64,000 nucleotides of DNA, taken from contig JAZHRO010000013.1 of NCBI GenBank assembly GCA_037157565.1, positions 117,256,001 through 117,320,000 of the forward strand, read 5' to 3'. Both the position numbers and the translations under genes were made by a program. The stretch is from Thalassia testudinum (Eukaryota > Streptophyta > Magnoliopsida > Alismatales > Hydrocharitaceae). Positions 1 to 9,640 of this stretch are shown one piece after another (the first letter of the stretch is position 1; each line of letters begins with the position of its first letter). The notes below the pieces were generated by a model, which was not told the origin of the DNA, made no database searches, and saw only the letters and a program-made list of their open reading frames with translations.

Positions 1-2
1 TT

Positions 3-2357
3 CTTGACGGGTACTCCGGTTACAATCAGGTGGCAATCCATACAGAGGACCAAGAAAAGACCACATTCACCTGCCCCTTCGGGACGTACGCGTTTCGAAG
101 GATGCCGTTCGGTCTCTGCAATGCACCTGCAACTTTTCAGCGGTGCATGCTTGCCATATTCTCAGATATGGTAGGTGATTATCTGGAAGTCTTCATGGAT
201 GACTTTTCAATTTTTGGACAATCATTTGACGATTGCCTCCAACACTTGGTCCATATACTCAGGCGGTGCATCGAGGTGAATTTGGTTCTTTCCTGGGAAA
301 AGAGCCATTTCATGGTGCCTGAGGGAAGTGTCCTGGGACATTTAATCTCAGAGAAAGGCATCCAAGTGGATCGAGCTAAGGTTAACCTGATTTCCAAGCT
401 CCCTATGCCTAGCTCGATTAAGGACATCCGATCTTTTTTGGGGCACGTCGGTTTCTACCATCGATTCATCCCTGATTTCTCCAAAATCGCGCGCCCCCTG
501 ACCAATCTGCTTTCCAAGGATGTGCCTTTCGGAATTTCCCAGGAATGCACTCAAACATTTGAGATCCTACGTGACCGAGTCACCCAAGCCCCAATCCTAC
601 AGTCCCCTGATTGGTCTCAACCCTTTGAGATCATGTGCGATGCATCTGACTTCGCTGTAGGAGCGGTTTTGGGGCAGAAAATTGACGGGAAACCTGTGGT
701 CATTTACTACGCCAGCAAAACACTGGATGAGGCTCAGCATAACTATACAGTTACTGAGAAAGAGCTGCTGGCCGTAGTATTTTCCCTGGAAAAATTCAGA
801 TCATACCTTCTAGGCTCCCGTGTTATCATATACTCGGATCACACAGCTGTGAGGCATCTCCTGGCCAAGAAGGATGCGAAACCTCGATTAATCCGCTGGA
901 TCTTGCTGTTGCAAGAATTTGACCTCGAGATTCGCGACAAGGCGGGAAAGCACAATGTGGTAGCTGATCACTTATCCCGCCTTCCTTCTGAAATTATTGA
1001 TCCTTCCGGACCTATTACAGAACATTTCCCTGATGAGCACCTCCTGACTATCAGTACAAGTCTTCCATGGTTCGCCGATATTGTTAATTACCTGGCATCA
1101 CATCAGATTCCGCCCGATTGGTCGAAGGCCAAAAAGGACAAATTGCGTTCCGATGCCAAGTATTACCTATGGGAAGACCCGTATCTCTTCCGCATTGGTG
1201 CTGATCAGATAATCCGACGATGCGTCATGGAAGTGGAAATCAAAGACATACTCTCATTTTGCCATGACCAGGCATGCGGTGGACATTTTTCGGGACATAA
1301 AACCGCATCGAAAGTCCTCCAGTGTGGTTTCTACTGGCCCACAATTTTCAAAGATGCATACAATCACTGTAAGGCATGTTCCCGTTGCCAGACTCTAGGC
1401 AACATGAGCCATAGAGACATGATGCCTCTACAGCCAATCTTGGTATGCGAAATTTTTGATATTTGGGGGATTGATTTCATGGGACCCTTTCCTACCTCGG
1501 ATGGCTTCGAATACATTTTACTCGCAGTTGATTATGTTTCCAAGTGGATAGAAGCCATTCCGACCCGAACCAACAATCATAAAGTCGTTATAAAATTCCT
1601 TCATCAAAACATTTTCTCAAGGTTCGGGATTCCGCGTGCTATAATTTCCGACGGAGGGACCCATTTTACGAACGCTCAGTTCAGGTCACTGATGATCAAA
1701 TACGGGGTGTCACACCGAATCTCTACTCCTTACCACCCCCAAACTAATGGTCTAGCTGAGCTATCTAACCGAGAGATCAAGAAGATCCTTCAGGTTACTG
1801 TTCGACCTGATAGAAAAGATTGGTCTTCTCGGCTTCCGGAAGCATTGTGGGCCTATAGGACCGCCCACAAGACCCAATTAGGAATGTCTCCCTTCAGACT
1901 AGTGTATGGGAAGGCATGTCACCTCCCCGTCGAATTGGAGCATAAAGCCTATTGGGCAGTACGGACCTGTAATCTCGACCTTTCTAAGGCTGGAACCCAC
2001 AGAAGATTTCAAATGAGCGAGATCGATGAATTACGCCACGACGCATATGAGAACTCGCGAATTTACAAAGAACGGGTTAAAGCTTTTCACGACAAACACA
2101 TTTCTAGAAAGGTCTTTCATCCTGGTCAAAAAGTTTTACTCTTTGATGCTCGACTCAAACTATTCCCAGGAAAGCTAAGATCCAAGTGGGTCGGACCCTA
2201 CCTAGTCCGCCAAATCTTCGGAAATGGAGCTATTGAAATCAGCCCACTCAGCCACGATTCTGAACCCTTTGTCGTGAACGGGCAGAGACTCAAGCCGTTC
2301 ATTGACATGACCGATATAGATTTGACTGAGTCATCCTTTACCCTCCTTTCCTCTTGA
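3..2357 (+). CDS. Element A: partial pol (RT C-terminal half, RNase H, integrase), Athila-type Ty3/gypsy
   Basis: This is the 3' part of a retrotransposon polyprotein, open from the window edge to a TGA at 2355. It begins inside reverse transcriptase. The FMDD catalytic motif lies at 195-203, followed by the [13 protein letters not shown] motif region and RNase H ([14 protein letters not shown] at about 640-680, ending near [11 protein letters not shown]). The integrase has an HHCC finger ([10 protein letters not shown] ... CKACSRCQ, about 1260-1395). Its catalytic triad is Asp at 1473, Asp at 1650 and Glu at 1758, which gives the canonical 58- and 35-residue spacings. It ends with the GQRLKPF-type tail and has no chromodomain. 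No stop or frameshift interrupts about 785 codons, so this part looks functional. It is nearly collinear with the pol of element D at 53.5-55.1 kb, so A and D belong to one family. The gag, protease and N-terminal RT lie left of the window. Confidence 0.95.
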   Translation, partial: LDGYSGYNQVAIHTEDQEKTTFTCPFGTYAFRRMPFGLCNAPATFQRCMLAIFSDMVGDYLEVFMDDFSIFGQSFDDCLQHLVHILRRCIEVNLVLSWEKSHFMVPEGSVLGHLISEKGIQVDRAKVNLISKLPMPSSIKDIRSFLGHVGFYHRFIPDFSKIARPLTNLLSKDVPFGISQECTQTFEILRDRVTQAPILQSPDWSQPFEIMCDASDFAVGAVLGQKIDGKPVVIYYASKTLDEAQHNYTVTEKELLAVVFSLEKFRSYLLGSRVIIYSDHTAVRHLLAKKDAKPRLIRWILLLQEFDLEIRDKAGKHNVVADHLSRLPSEIIDPSGPITEHFPDEHLLTISTSLPWFADIVNYLASHQIPPDWSKAKKDKLRSDAKYYLWEDPYLFRIGADQIIRRCVMEVEIKDILSFCHDQACGGHFSGHKTASKVLQCGFYWPTIFKDAYNHCKACSRCQTLGNMSHRDMMPLQPILVCEIFDIWGIDFMGPFPTSDGFEYILLAVDYVSKWIEAIPTRTNNHKVVIKFLHQNIFSRFGIPRAIISDGGTHFTNAQFRSLMIKYGVSHRISTPYHPQTNGLAELSNREIKKILQVTVRPDRKDWSSRLPEALWAYRTAHKTQLGMSPFRLVYGKACHLPVELEHKAYWAVRTCNLDLSKAGTHRRFQMSEIDELRHDAYENSRIYKERVKAFHDKHISRKVFHPGQKVLLFDARLKLFPGKLRSKWVGPYLVRQIFGNGAIEISPLSHDSEPFVVNGQRLKPFIDMTDIDLTESSFTLLSS

Positions 2358-2362
2358 GCTCA

Positions 2363-2413
2363 TTACGCCCAGCCGATGGCGTAAAACTCAGCGCTTAACG
2401 GGAGGCAACCCGT
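2363..2413 (+). other. Element A: paired hairpins directly after pol
   Basis: Two small inverted repeats follow the pol stop within 6 and 41 nt. TTACGCC (2363-2369) pairs with GGCGTAA (2378-2384). ACGGG (2398-2402) pairs with CCCGT (2409-2413) around the loop AGGCAA. Element C has the same arrangement after its only ORF, with a compensatory change in the second stem. This suggests a conserved RNA structure, but the function is unknown. Confidence 0.6.
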
Positions 2414-2623
2414 CATTCTTTGAAAAACCTGAAATCGTTTCTGACATCGCTATGCGGAACTCATATTGCACTTTAGGGTTCATCCATTAGAACAGCCGAC
2501 TTCACCTCAGGTATACCTACCCGAGATTTGAAATCGTTCGCAACAAGTCACTTCGACCCATTCACTCACCACACACCTGTCCTAATACATGAACTAAGCT
2601 GAATTCGAACCCACCCAATTTAC

Positions 2624-2660
2624 AATGGGGACATTGCAAATCTTAGGCATGGGGGGGTAT
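2624..2660 (+). promoter_or_regulatory. Element A: conserved upstream polypurine-like motif
   Basis: The motif reads GGGGACATTGCA, then a short gap, then TTAGGCATGGGGGGGTAT. It resembles the true polypurine tract (GCATGGGGGTA at 3990) but lies about 1.35 kb upstream. The same motif is present in B (minus, 10955-10994), C (62130-62165), E (34916-34950) and F (minus, 25600-25638). A second plus-strand priming site is possible but unproven. Confidence 0.55.
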
Positions 2661-3409
2661 GAAAGTGCAAAATGTCAGAAAATTCATATCAAGAAAGGGC
2701 TTCACGTACAAAAAAAAAAGACTTGATAGAGGGGAGGAACAATTCAGGGTCATACAAATGAGAGGAGGAAAAGAAAGAAAAATGACAAAAAGAACAAAAA
2801 AAAAAAATGGGGAGGGAGGAAATGTTAAGGAGGAGAAAAAGAGCAAAAAAATGAAGAAAGGAGCACAAAAGGAAAAGAAAAAGAAAAAGTCATTAGTAAA
2901 AGATTAAGGGGTTAACTGAAGTTCTAGACCGAGTCAAGAAAAGAAAAATGCTACGGAGATATAACAAGAGATTAGCGGGAACACTAGTCTTAGGCCTCTT
3001 GGGCTAGATTTTTAGCTTAAAAATTCACGTATCCGTTAAAATCTGGATAATCCTCAAGAGGTTGAGGAAAATGCGAAGCTTAAGTATTAGGTCTAAGGCT
3101 TAGGAAGTATTCGGCCTCGTTAACTGACCTCCGGTTTGCGGGATTCGGTAACCTAAGCACCCAAATTCACACACAGTCTGGTTCAGTGCGCATAAATATT
3201 CAAAACACGCAAGAGCGTTTAATGTTCTGAAAAAGTCACCTAGATTAGGAGCGGCCAATCAACACAAGTTGATTTGGACAAGTTCCCAGCACGGAGAGGA
3301 GGGAAATTCCCCTCGAAGATGCGTAACAACATATCGTCTCCTCGGTGCTTGTCTCTTAGGATATTTAAATATCCTACTGGGGGCATGTAAGCACTCTGCT
3401 GGTTCAGAT

Positions 3410-3561
3410 ACCATGGGTGGCATTATCACGAAATGTCGATCGCCAGGGTCTGAATTCGGCCACGGAACGCCATGGGCGGGATTATCTCGAAATCTCGAAA
3501 GCCAGGGTTCCGGGGGTTGCCATGGGCGGGATTATCTCGAAATCTCGAAAGCCAGGGACCC
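3410..3561 (+). repeat. Element A: three imperfect tandem repeats in the 3' non-coding region
   Basis: Three units share the pattern CCATGGGYGG..TTATC.CGAAAT.TCGA..GCCAGGG, at about 3410-3452, 3470-3507 and 3519-3557. Element E has three related units at about 40571-40725 with different flanking bases. The conserved 3' position suggests a cis-acting RNA or DNA element. Confidence 0.6.
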
Positions 3562-3989
3562 TTGAGGATTGATGATGGGGACGAGGAATCCGATACAGAC
3601 CATGTTGAGAAGCTAATCCGAAGCTAGAAATAAAAAGAAAAGAGAGAGAAAATCTCTCCAAATAAATAAATCCTCTATCTCTCTCTTATAAAAAAAAAAA
3701 AAAACGCACTGCAAACTGAGCGTAGGCTAAAAATGTCTCAAGCACGGGTGCTTTAACCGCAGAGTCCAACAAACCCTAGGATAGTTTTTGTGGGCCATAG
3801 AAACCTTTGCGAAGGACTGAGGCTAAAGCAGAACAGGTCCAGATTTTGGTTGGTACCTGAGTACCTCTAGGCCTATTGTCGGCATTCCTACCTAATCACA
3901 AAAGAAGCACTTATCATAACTAAGGACACTTTGGGTCTAGAATGGAAGTTAAAACTTTGAAATTTTGCGAAGGGACTAGCAAAAGCTAG

Positions 3990-4000
3990 GCATGGGGGTA
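3990..4000 (+). promoter_or_regulatory. Element A: polypurine tract
   Basis: GCATGGGGGTA lies directly before the LTR start TGATGAG. It is preceded by GGGACTAGCAAAAGCTAG, a lead-in also found before the 3' LTRs of B, C and E. It would prime plus-strand DNA synthesis. Confidence 0.8.
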
Positions 4001-4937
4001 TGATGAGAGCCTCATCATGAGCCATAACTAGCTCATTTTTACCCAATAAAGAAGATAAAAGCTCCTACATAACCTAGAAGAAGGCTTAACTGAAGGAACA
4101 AGTGCTCTGAGAAGAAAACATGAAATAAAGGTTAAAACTGCAATTTTACCATTGCAGTACATAAACGGGATTTCTCAGAAGCAAAACATAGGTCAAATGG
4201 TCCAAATAAGATAAAAAGTGGGTTGAATTAATCAGAAATGGGTTTATGTGCAATCTAAGAATTAAATGACACTTGGTAACCCTAAAACAGACCCGCTTAA
4301 ATTAACAAGGTTCCGGTCAGAATAAAAATCAAGCAAACCCTCTAAAAATCATAGAAAAACATCCTCTAGGGTTTAGAACACTTAATTTGGCCTTTGGAAC
4401 CTATTTTGACCTAGATTAGGGTCTTAGCTCTTCAATTAGCCTAATTTGGGTTTTTACGCAAAATGTCCAGTCAAACGAGGTAAAACCTAAAATCCAACTT
4501 CACCATTGGATTCTTTAGGTCCAAATTAGGTTTGTACCAAAATTTGGACCTAAGGGGAGGTCATCTTGACCTACTTTGCAAGTTAGTACACCCAAATCAC
4601 AAAGAGGTCCCTATCTTTTGAATATCCTTGCAGAGAGCCCCCTAGGTTCTTCGCCTTCTTTGCAAACCGGTCCTGCCGCCATTGCTAGGGCAGAACCGAG
4701 CTCCGACAAAGTTTCGAGAGAGATTGCTCTCTAATTCCTCAGAGATTCTCTCCCAGAAATGGAAGGGAGATTCTCTGAGGAATTCCCTTCCTTCTAAAGC
4801 CAATCAAATTCGCTGGCGTGAACCCAATCTCTCGTGCGAACGCATGAGAGATTTGGGTATCTTCCTTCCTTCCAACTCAGGCGAGCCGGCTGACCCAATT
4901 GCGCATTTTTTACGCACTGATAGGAGCGGCCAGGACC

Positions 4938-4944
4938 TATAAAA
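4938..4944 (+). promoter_or_regulatory. Element A LTR: TATA box
   Basis: TATAAAA is followed by CACACCTC, in the same relative place as TATAAATA at 47420 in the D LTR. It marks the likely U3/R boundary about 25-35 nt downstream. Confidence 0.55.
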
Positions 4945-5418
4945 CACACCTCGGACCCGGCCACTCATCTTAAGCTTGATTTTGACGGAGATCCCCTCCA
5001 AATTTCTTCTCTCCCATCTCCGACCAAACGACCCACAAGCTTCGGCGACCGCCTTCCCTCCTTCTCGTCACTCTGCTGCCATACCAACAGCAGAGTCCTC
5101 TCCGCCTCTTCCTCCCGCGGCGCGCTGTACCCTGCGCGCAAGCTCCTGACCTCATCTTCGTCGCCGCTTCCTCCCCCAGGGTCTTTCTTCCCCGACGACG
5201 GCAGTCACGAGCCGTCCTCTCCGCTGCCTCCCTTCACTCCAGACAACCCCAGATACGTTCTCCATCCTCTCCTCTCTCTTTTCCCCATGTTATCTCCCTT
5301 GATCGACCCTCGACAGAAGCTAACCACCTCCATCGTCTTCGCCTCCGACCGCACTCCGGCGAGCCGCCCACACCACTCCAGCCCTCCACACGGCTCGCCA
5401 ACCACCTCGAAAGCTCCG

Positions 5419-5423
5419 CCTCA
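5419..5423 (+). repeat. Target site duplication of B, left copy
   Basis: CCTCA lies immediately left of B. The same five bases follow B at 22554-22558. Confidence 0.95.
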
Positions 5424-5481
5424 TGATGGTGATTATGATTATGGTTGTTGTAAATGTTTGTTGGTAATAATTGTTGATTAT

Positions 5482-5496
5482 GTCGTTGTAGTATAG
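5482..5496 (+). other. B LTR: 15-nt match to the 5' end of tRNA-Asp
   Basis: GTCGTTGTAGTATAG on the plus strand equals the first 15 nt of plant tRNA-Asp(GUC) as I recall it. B is transcribed from minus, so its RNA carries the complement in U5. The 5' LTR copy at 18406-18420 lies 64 nt from the PBS. It is not a complete tRNA gene. Confidence 0.7.
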
Positions 5497-5523
5497 GGTG
5501 TATAATATAACATTAAGGATGTC

Positions 5524-5539
5524 GTATAGTGGTGAGTAT
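5524..5539 (+). other. B LTR: second tRNA-Asp-like stretch (D-arm)
   Basis: GTATAGTGGTGAGTAT matches tRNA-Asp positions about 10-25, with a possible one-base difference depending on the isodecoder. It recurs at 18448-18463 in the other LTR. It is followed by GTTCCAGTC, one mismatch from a Pol III B box, but the rest of a tRNA is absent. Confidence 0.55.
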
Positions 5540-5924
5540 GGGTGAGTTCCAGTCATTACAACCATTATTATCATTTGCTTATTTATCTAATTTTTACTGG
5601 TTTTGTTCCAGGTCGTTCTCTGGGAGGCAATTTATTGAATTTAATTCGGTCACTCTTTGATTATCTCCAAAATTGTCTTCTTATTCAAAAAGAAACTTTA
5701 CATTTAAAGAATGAATGAATGTTTTATTTACCTAGTTGCTAAGAAGTGCTTGCAAAAATGCTAACTATGAACAAGCATCAAACAATCTATTATTATACTC
5801 TAAACTATGTATTTACAAGTTATACTATTAACACTAATATGTTAGTTCATACTACATTAGGATACCATGGTGTAAAAACTTAACTTACTAGTCATTTATT
5901 TATAGTGACATATATATCAGTTTT

Positions 5925-6017
5925 AGTGACAGATATAAACGTCGCTAAATCTCAGGAAACACTATATACACCCTAAAGAAGCAAACTGAGGTCTTTAGCG
6001 ACATTTATAGTGTCGTT
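5925..6017. repeat. B LTR: decayed inverted-repeat pair, possible MITE remnant
   Basis: AGTGACAGATATAAACGTCGCTAAA (5925-5949, quoted here as the left arm) is an imperfect inverted copy of the right arm at 5994-6017, which starts TTTAGCGACATTTATAG. The GTCGCTAAA/TTTAGCGAC ends resemble terminal or subterminal repeats of plant DNA transposons. No clear target duplication is visible. Confidence 0.35.
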
Positions 6018-6487
6018 TTATTCTGTTAGTAATTATGTGGGTTTAATTTTACATATGTACAGAGTCTTTTCTGTTGTTATCTCGTGTTATCTCTTTTTTT
6101 TTTTTTAAGTCGTCTGTCCTTTCATTTTGTTCTGTGTAGTCTTTCAGAGGCTGCGGTGGAGAGTCCTTAGTGTAAAATGTGTTTAATTAGCGGGCGCGCT
6201 TTTCGAGGGATACACAGCACCCTTAGGGTGGGACCAGACCTCTACTAAGCGCTCCCTAATCTCAGATTAGGTGCTTAATTACGTTTTCGTATCAGCGCAG
6301 GGCCTCAGCCCAACGCCTTCAATAATCGCACACTCGGGCTCCCAGCCCCACACATTCAGTATCATCACATATCAGAATCGGGTTATCGGATCAGACGGAA
6401 CAGGTAACGTTTCGGGCGCCCGGCGCCTTGACGACTGGTTAACATATAACATAAATTATATTTATATGCTGCGTTTCGTTTGCAGCC

Positions 6488-6548
6488 CACGATGTGGCGC
6501 TATTCCAGCGCCACATCGTGCGCTGGAAACCAGACGCAGCTGCGTCTG
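6488..6548. other. B LTR: perfect hairpins with two exclusive pairings
   Basis: A perfect 14-bp stem joins 6488-6501 and 6507-6520 (CACGATGTGGCGCT and its complement, loop ATTCC). An alternative perfect 9-bp stem joins TTCCAGCGC (6503-6511) and GCGCTGGAA (6520-6528). Next comes an 18-bp perfect palindrome CAGACGCAGCTGCGTCTG (6531-6548). The same structures are at 19412-19472 in the right LTR. Confidence 0.75.
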
Positions 6549-8835
6549 TGCGCGTTTTTGGCCCTCGATTTGGGGGCCATAAATTATTAAAAAAAAATAA
6601 AAAAAAATATGGTAAATAAAATATTTACATAATACTACATAATTGATTAATTAATTTTGAATTTTAAATATATTTACTATACAAATAAATTCGCTAAACT
6701 AGGCTGATTATACAGGTTGATTTAAGTGATTAAATAGTTAATTACTTATAAAATAATTAGTAAATGGTCTAATTGACCTTAAAAAGTTTTAACTTACATA
6801 CTTAAGTATTTAATACATATTTTTATTGTATTTTTACGAATTTATTTATGTTTTATTTAGGCTAAAATAGCAATTCTGTGTAGTTTATAATTAAAACTAA
6901 GTTACAGTAAGTTATACTAGGTATAATTATACTTTGACTAACTTAAATTACTTAATATATACATATATATATATATTCCCTAGTTTATAGGTTTATTTAC
7001 TTGATTATTGCTCTAACCTATTAACTTAGCTACTAAATCAGTAAATATAAATCTGTACATATATATATACATAGATCAGTAGATACATACATACTAGACT
7101 AGTATATATACATATTTTTACATAGATTACATATGTATACGAACTTCTGTACAGGTTTTATACATATTTACAGTATAACTATGTATCTAACTGATATGCT
7201 ATAGTTATAGTTATAATACTATGAATGGGTGTATTTACAGTTTTAAAATAAGTCTATGCCATTAGGCTTTTGTATAAAGTTAGGGAATTAGAGTTGATTG
7301 ATTTTTTTTTATTTGAGTTTAGGCAGCAGCTTCAGCTACTGTCAGAGGAGATGGAGAAGAGAACAATGTGCTGTTTTAGTGTTATTTACAGTGGCAGTGG
7401 CCTAAGCCACTGTCAAATGGCTAACTGCTGCTGCAGTTAGTCCACTTGAAGAGGGGGAAAGTATTCTACAGAGAAGAGGGAAATTTAGAGAAGAAGGGAG
7501 TTTAGAGAAGAGGGGAATGTAGCTGCTATATGCAGCATGTTGCTGTATAACTGGGAGTAAGATAAAATTCAAAACAAACTACAATTTACAGAGTTGAAAT
7601 CCAAATCTGAAAGGGGTTTAAATCTCACGAAAATCTCATGTAAATTCAGCTCAAACACTCATTAGAAAAAAAAACTTAGCCGAAGCATCCTTTCAGATCA
7701 AAACAGCAAATGGCATTGAGTTAGTCTTCCTAATGCCATAGACAGCATGAAGGAAGACTTAGCTCAATCAATTAAAACCAAAGAAACACAATCCCAGTTT
7801 CTTGCAACCTGAAGGAGTATGGAAAACTCCTTAGGTTAGAGAATCACCATACAGAAATGATCATCAACACAAATAGTGCATGGCAGTTCTGAAATAGCAA
7901 AAAGAGACTAAGAATGCATTAAGGAAATTTAATGGAAGCTGGCGAATGCATTCAAAACAAAGTATAAACAGAATCATGAAAGGCTCTTCTGATTGGTTCT
8001 CTGTCACCAGAGAACTTCTCAGAATCCTTGCCTACAATGAAAACCAAAAATCCTTTCAATTTGTCAGATCTGTCAAAACATTTCAGAGAGTAAAAATCCT
8101 TTAAAATCCAGATCAAAAGTGCTCTGACAAACTGAGGCAATCCATTTAAAACAGAGGGGCTTTTATGAAACAAATGGAATGAGTGAGAAGCCCCAAATGG
8201 TGCTTGTGACGCCACTTTCAGATCTGAGGCAGTGTGCCATCAGATCTGAAATTGGGTCAGGATGTGTGGGTGATTGATGAAAAATTCGTCGTTAAAAGGA
8301 AAAAAACAAGAATCAGAATCTGGATGATGGAAAAACAAAACATGAAGAGGAAGATAAATTGAACAGTGAACAGATGATTCTTCCCCTCTGATCTGGACTG
8401 ATCAGAGGAGGTGAGGGAGGGGATCTAATACTAATTCTACTCCTAAGACTAATCTAACTACAGCTAACATTAAACACTAACAATTAAAACTAAATCTATT
8501 CTAAACTACTGCAAACTAAATCTAACACTACTTGTGCAGAATTAAAAACTAAACTAAAAGGAAGAATGGGACCTATGGGTCCTTAGCCGGCGGCTAAGGA
8601 GGAAGAAAGGAGGAGGGTGACTCCAGCGGAGGGAAGAGTCTGCTAGTGAGACTCCAGGGTCGTCCTCAGGTGCTACGAGGTCCTTAGCGACGAGGAGGGT
8701 CGAGAGCAGGCGATGATTCCACAGCCGGTGGCTGTGAAATCAGGGTCTAGATGAGGAGGAGAGACTGGAGTGGAAGAATTGATCGCTGAGAGATGTAGGA
8801 GGGAGCGATCCCTTGCGCGCGACACCACTGAGGTG

Positions 8836-8844
8836 CTTAAATAG
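8836..8844 (-). promoter_or_regulatory. B 3' LTR: TATA-like box
   Basis: CTATTTAAG on the minus strand lies in a G/C-rich surrounding. The copy in the 5' LTR at 21760-21768 would drive B transcription. Confidence 0.4.
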
Positions 8845-9629
8845 CAGCTCAGTGACTGAGATCACCGCAAGGGTGAGGTTAATCAGAATCAGGCCGGCGG
8901 TGAGGATGAGATGGGTAGAGCGCGCGGCGAGTCAAGAGAGAGATCTGACCGTCAGATGAGATCTGGGAAGAGAGGTGAACGCACGCACCGAATCGCGCGA
9001 AGGTTCCATTTGATTCCAGCCGCAGATCGAGATCAAAAGTGCGATGGACGGTCGAGAATGGCTGTGTTCTTCGTGCGCTACAGTGCGCGTGAAGAACACA
9101 GGCTTCTCTCTGAAATGAGGGAAAACTTGCAGGAAGACCCTTAAACGAAGGGGTAGAAGAATAGCGTGCAGGTCCAAAAGTGAGAAGAACTATAACCGGA
9201 AGGGCCCTGCAGTCATACAGAAGGGTCCCTGCGGCTTGCAAAAAGGTCCAAGAAGGAGTTTTGAAGGGTAGAAATGTAATGCATGAAGGACCTAATTGTA
9301 ATCTATTTATTTCTAAGCCTAAATGATGTCCAATTGCTTTCAAATTTTTACATGTGCTTAATTGAACATTTAAGACATTGATTTTACTTCTGATTTGTCT
9401 TTTCAAACTTGTTTATGTGTTCAATTGATGCATGGATCATCATTTGTTCTTTAGTTTTCAGAATATCTCATTTTTGTGACCTAATTAGGAGATTTTAACA
9501 CACATTAAAAGTTTTAGGTCTTTTCTTTAATTCCCACACTTAACCCTTTTTATGTGTTAATTTGATATTTTTTTGCTTAGTATCTAGCTTAATTTCGGCC
9601 TTTTAGCTATGATGAGTAGCCACTCATCA

Positions 9630-9640
9630 TACCCCCATGC
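9630..9640 (-). promoter_or_regulatory. Element B: polypurine tract
   Basis: On the minus strand GCATGGGGGTA is adjacent to the 3' LTR start TGATGAG and preceded by GGGACTAGCAAAATGTAA. It is the same tract as in A, C and E. Confidence 0.85.

Larger units (their letters stand above)
2414..3989 (+). other. Element A: 3' non-coding region
   Basis: This is the non-coding stretch between pol and the 3' LTR. It holds the ATTGCA...GCATGGGGGGG motif at 2624-2660, a strongly purine-rich tract at about 2700-2905 (one K-rich reading frame there looks like a by-product of base composition), and a block at about 3300-3400 related to element E (CTCCTCGGTGCTTGTCTC). Three imperfect repeats follow at 3410-3561. 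I see no env-like gene. Confidence 0.7.
4001..5423 (+). mobile_element. Element A: 3' LTR, left part (split by B)
   Basis: The LTR begins TGATGAGAGCCTCATCATGAG after the polypurine tract and closely resembles the 5' LTR of D at 46495. It is cut at 5423 by element B and resumes at 22559. The join CCTCA-CCTCC matches the corresponding uninterrupted stretch in the D LTR near 47895. The total length is about 2.6 kb. Small reading frames in it are not supported as genes. Confidence 0.9.
5424..9629 (-). mobile_element. Element B: 3' LTR (left copy)
   Basis: This LTR is unusually long at 4206 bp. On the minus strand it runs from TGATGAGTGGCTACTCATCA to ACCATCA. A TATA-like TATTTAAG at 8836-8844 implies a U3 of about 0.8 kb and about 3.4 kb of R plus U5. 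It holds an AT-rich stretch (about 6580-7300), a hairpin cluster (6488-6548), a decayed inverted-repeat pair (5925-6017) and two tRNA-Asp-like stretches (5482-5496, 5524-5539). Reading frames in it, including a plus-strand frame at 6271-6582, show no recognisable domain. Confidence 0.95.

Noticed and set aside
2659..2907. 82-codon Lys-rich frame after the pol of A, as an env-like or nucleic-acid-binding gene
   Set aside because: It coincides with a purine-rich tract that includes A homopolymers, and no counterpart exists in B, C or E.
5482..5560. Functional tRNA-Asp gene in the B LTR
   Set aside because: Only 5'-half matches exist. The anticodon arm, T-arm and acceptor 3' strand are missing in place, so no cloverleaf is possible.
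4682..5574. Several small frames on both strands of the A LTR
   Set aside because: They overlap each other in the LTR and one runs across the B insertion point, so they cannot be original genes.
6271..6582. 103-codon plus-strand frame conserved in both B LTRs (also 19195-19506)
   Set aside because: Conservation follows from the LTRs being young duplicates. The frame is antisense to B, starts at a non-ATG codon, crosses the hairpin cluster and shows no domain.
7952..8215. 87-codon frame on the B sense strand in the LTR (also 20876-21139)
   Set aside because: It lies in the long leader, has no recognisable domain, and its identity in both LTRs carries no information on selection.
8879..9406. 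175-codon minus-strand frame in the B LTR
   Set aside because: It lies in U3/R sequence, the start is not conserved (the right LTR has a shorter frame through one substitution), and no motif is visible.
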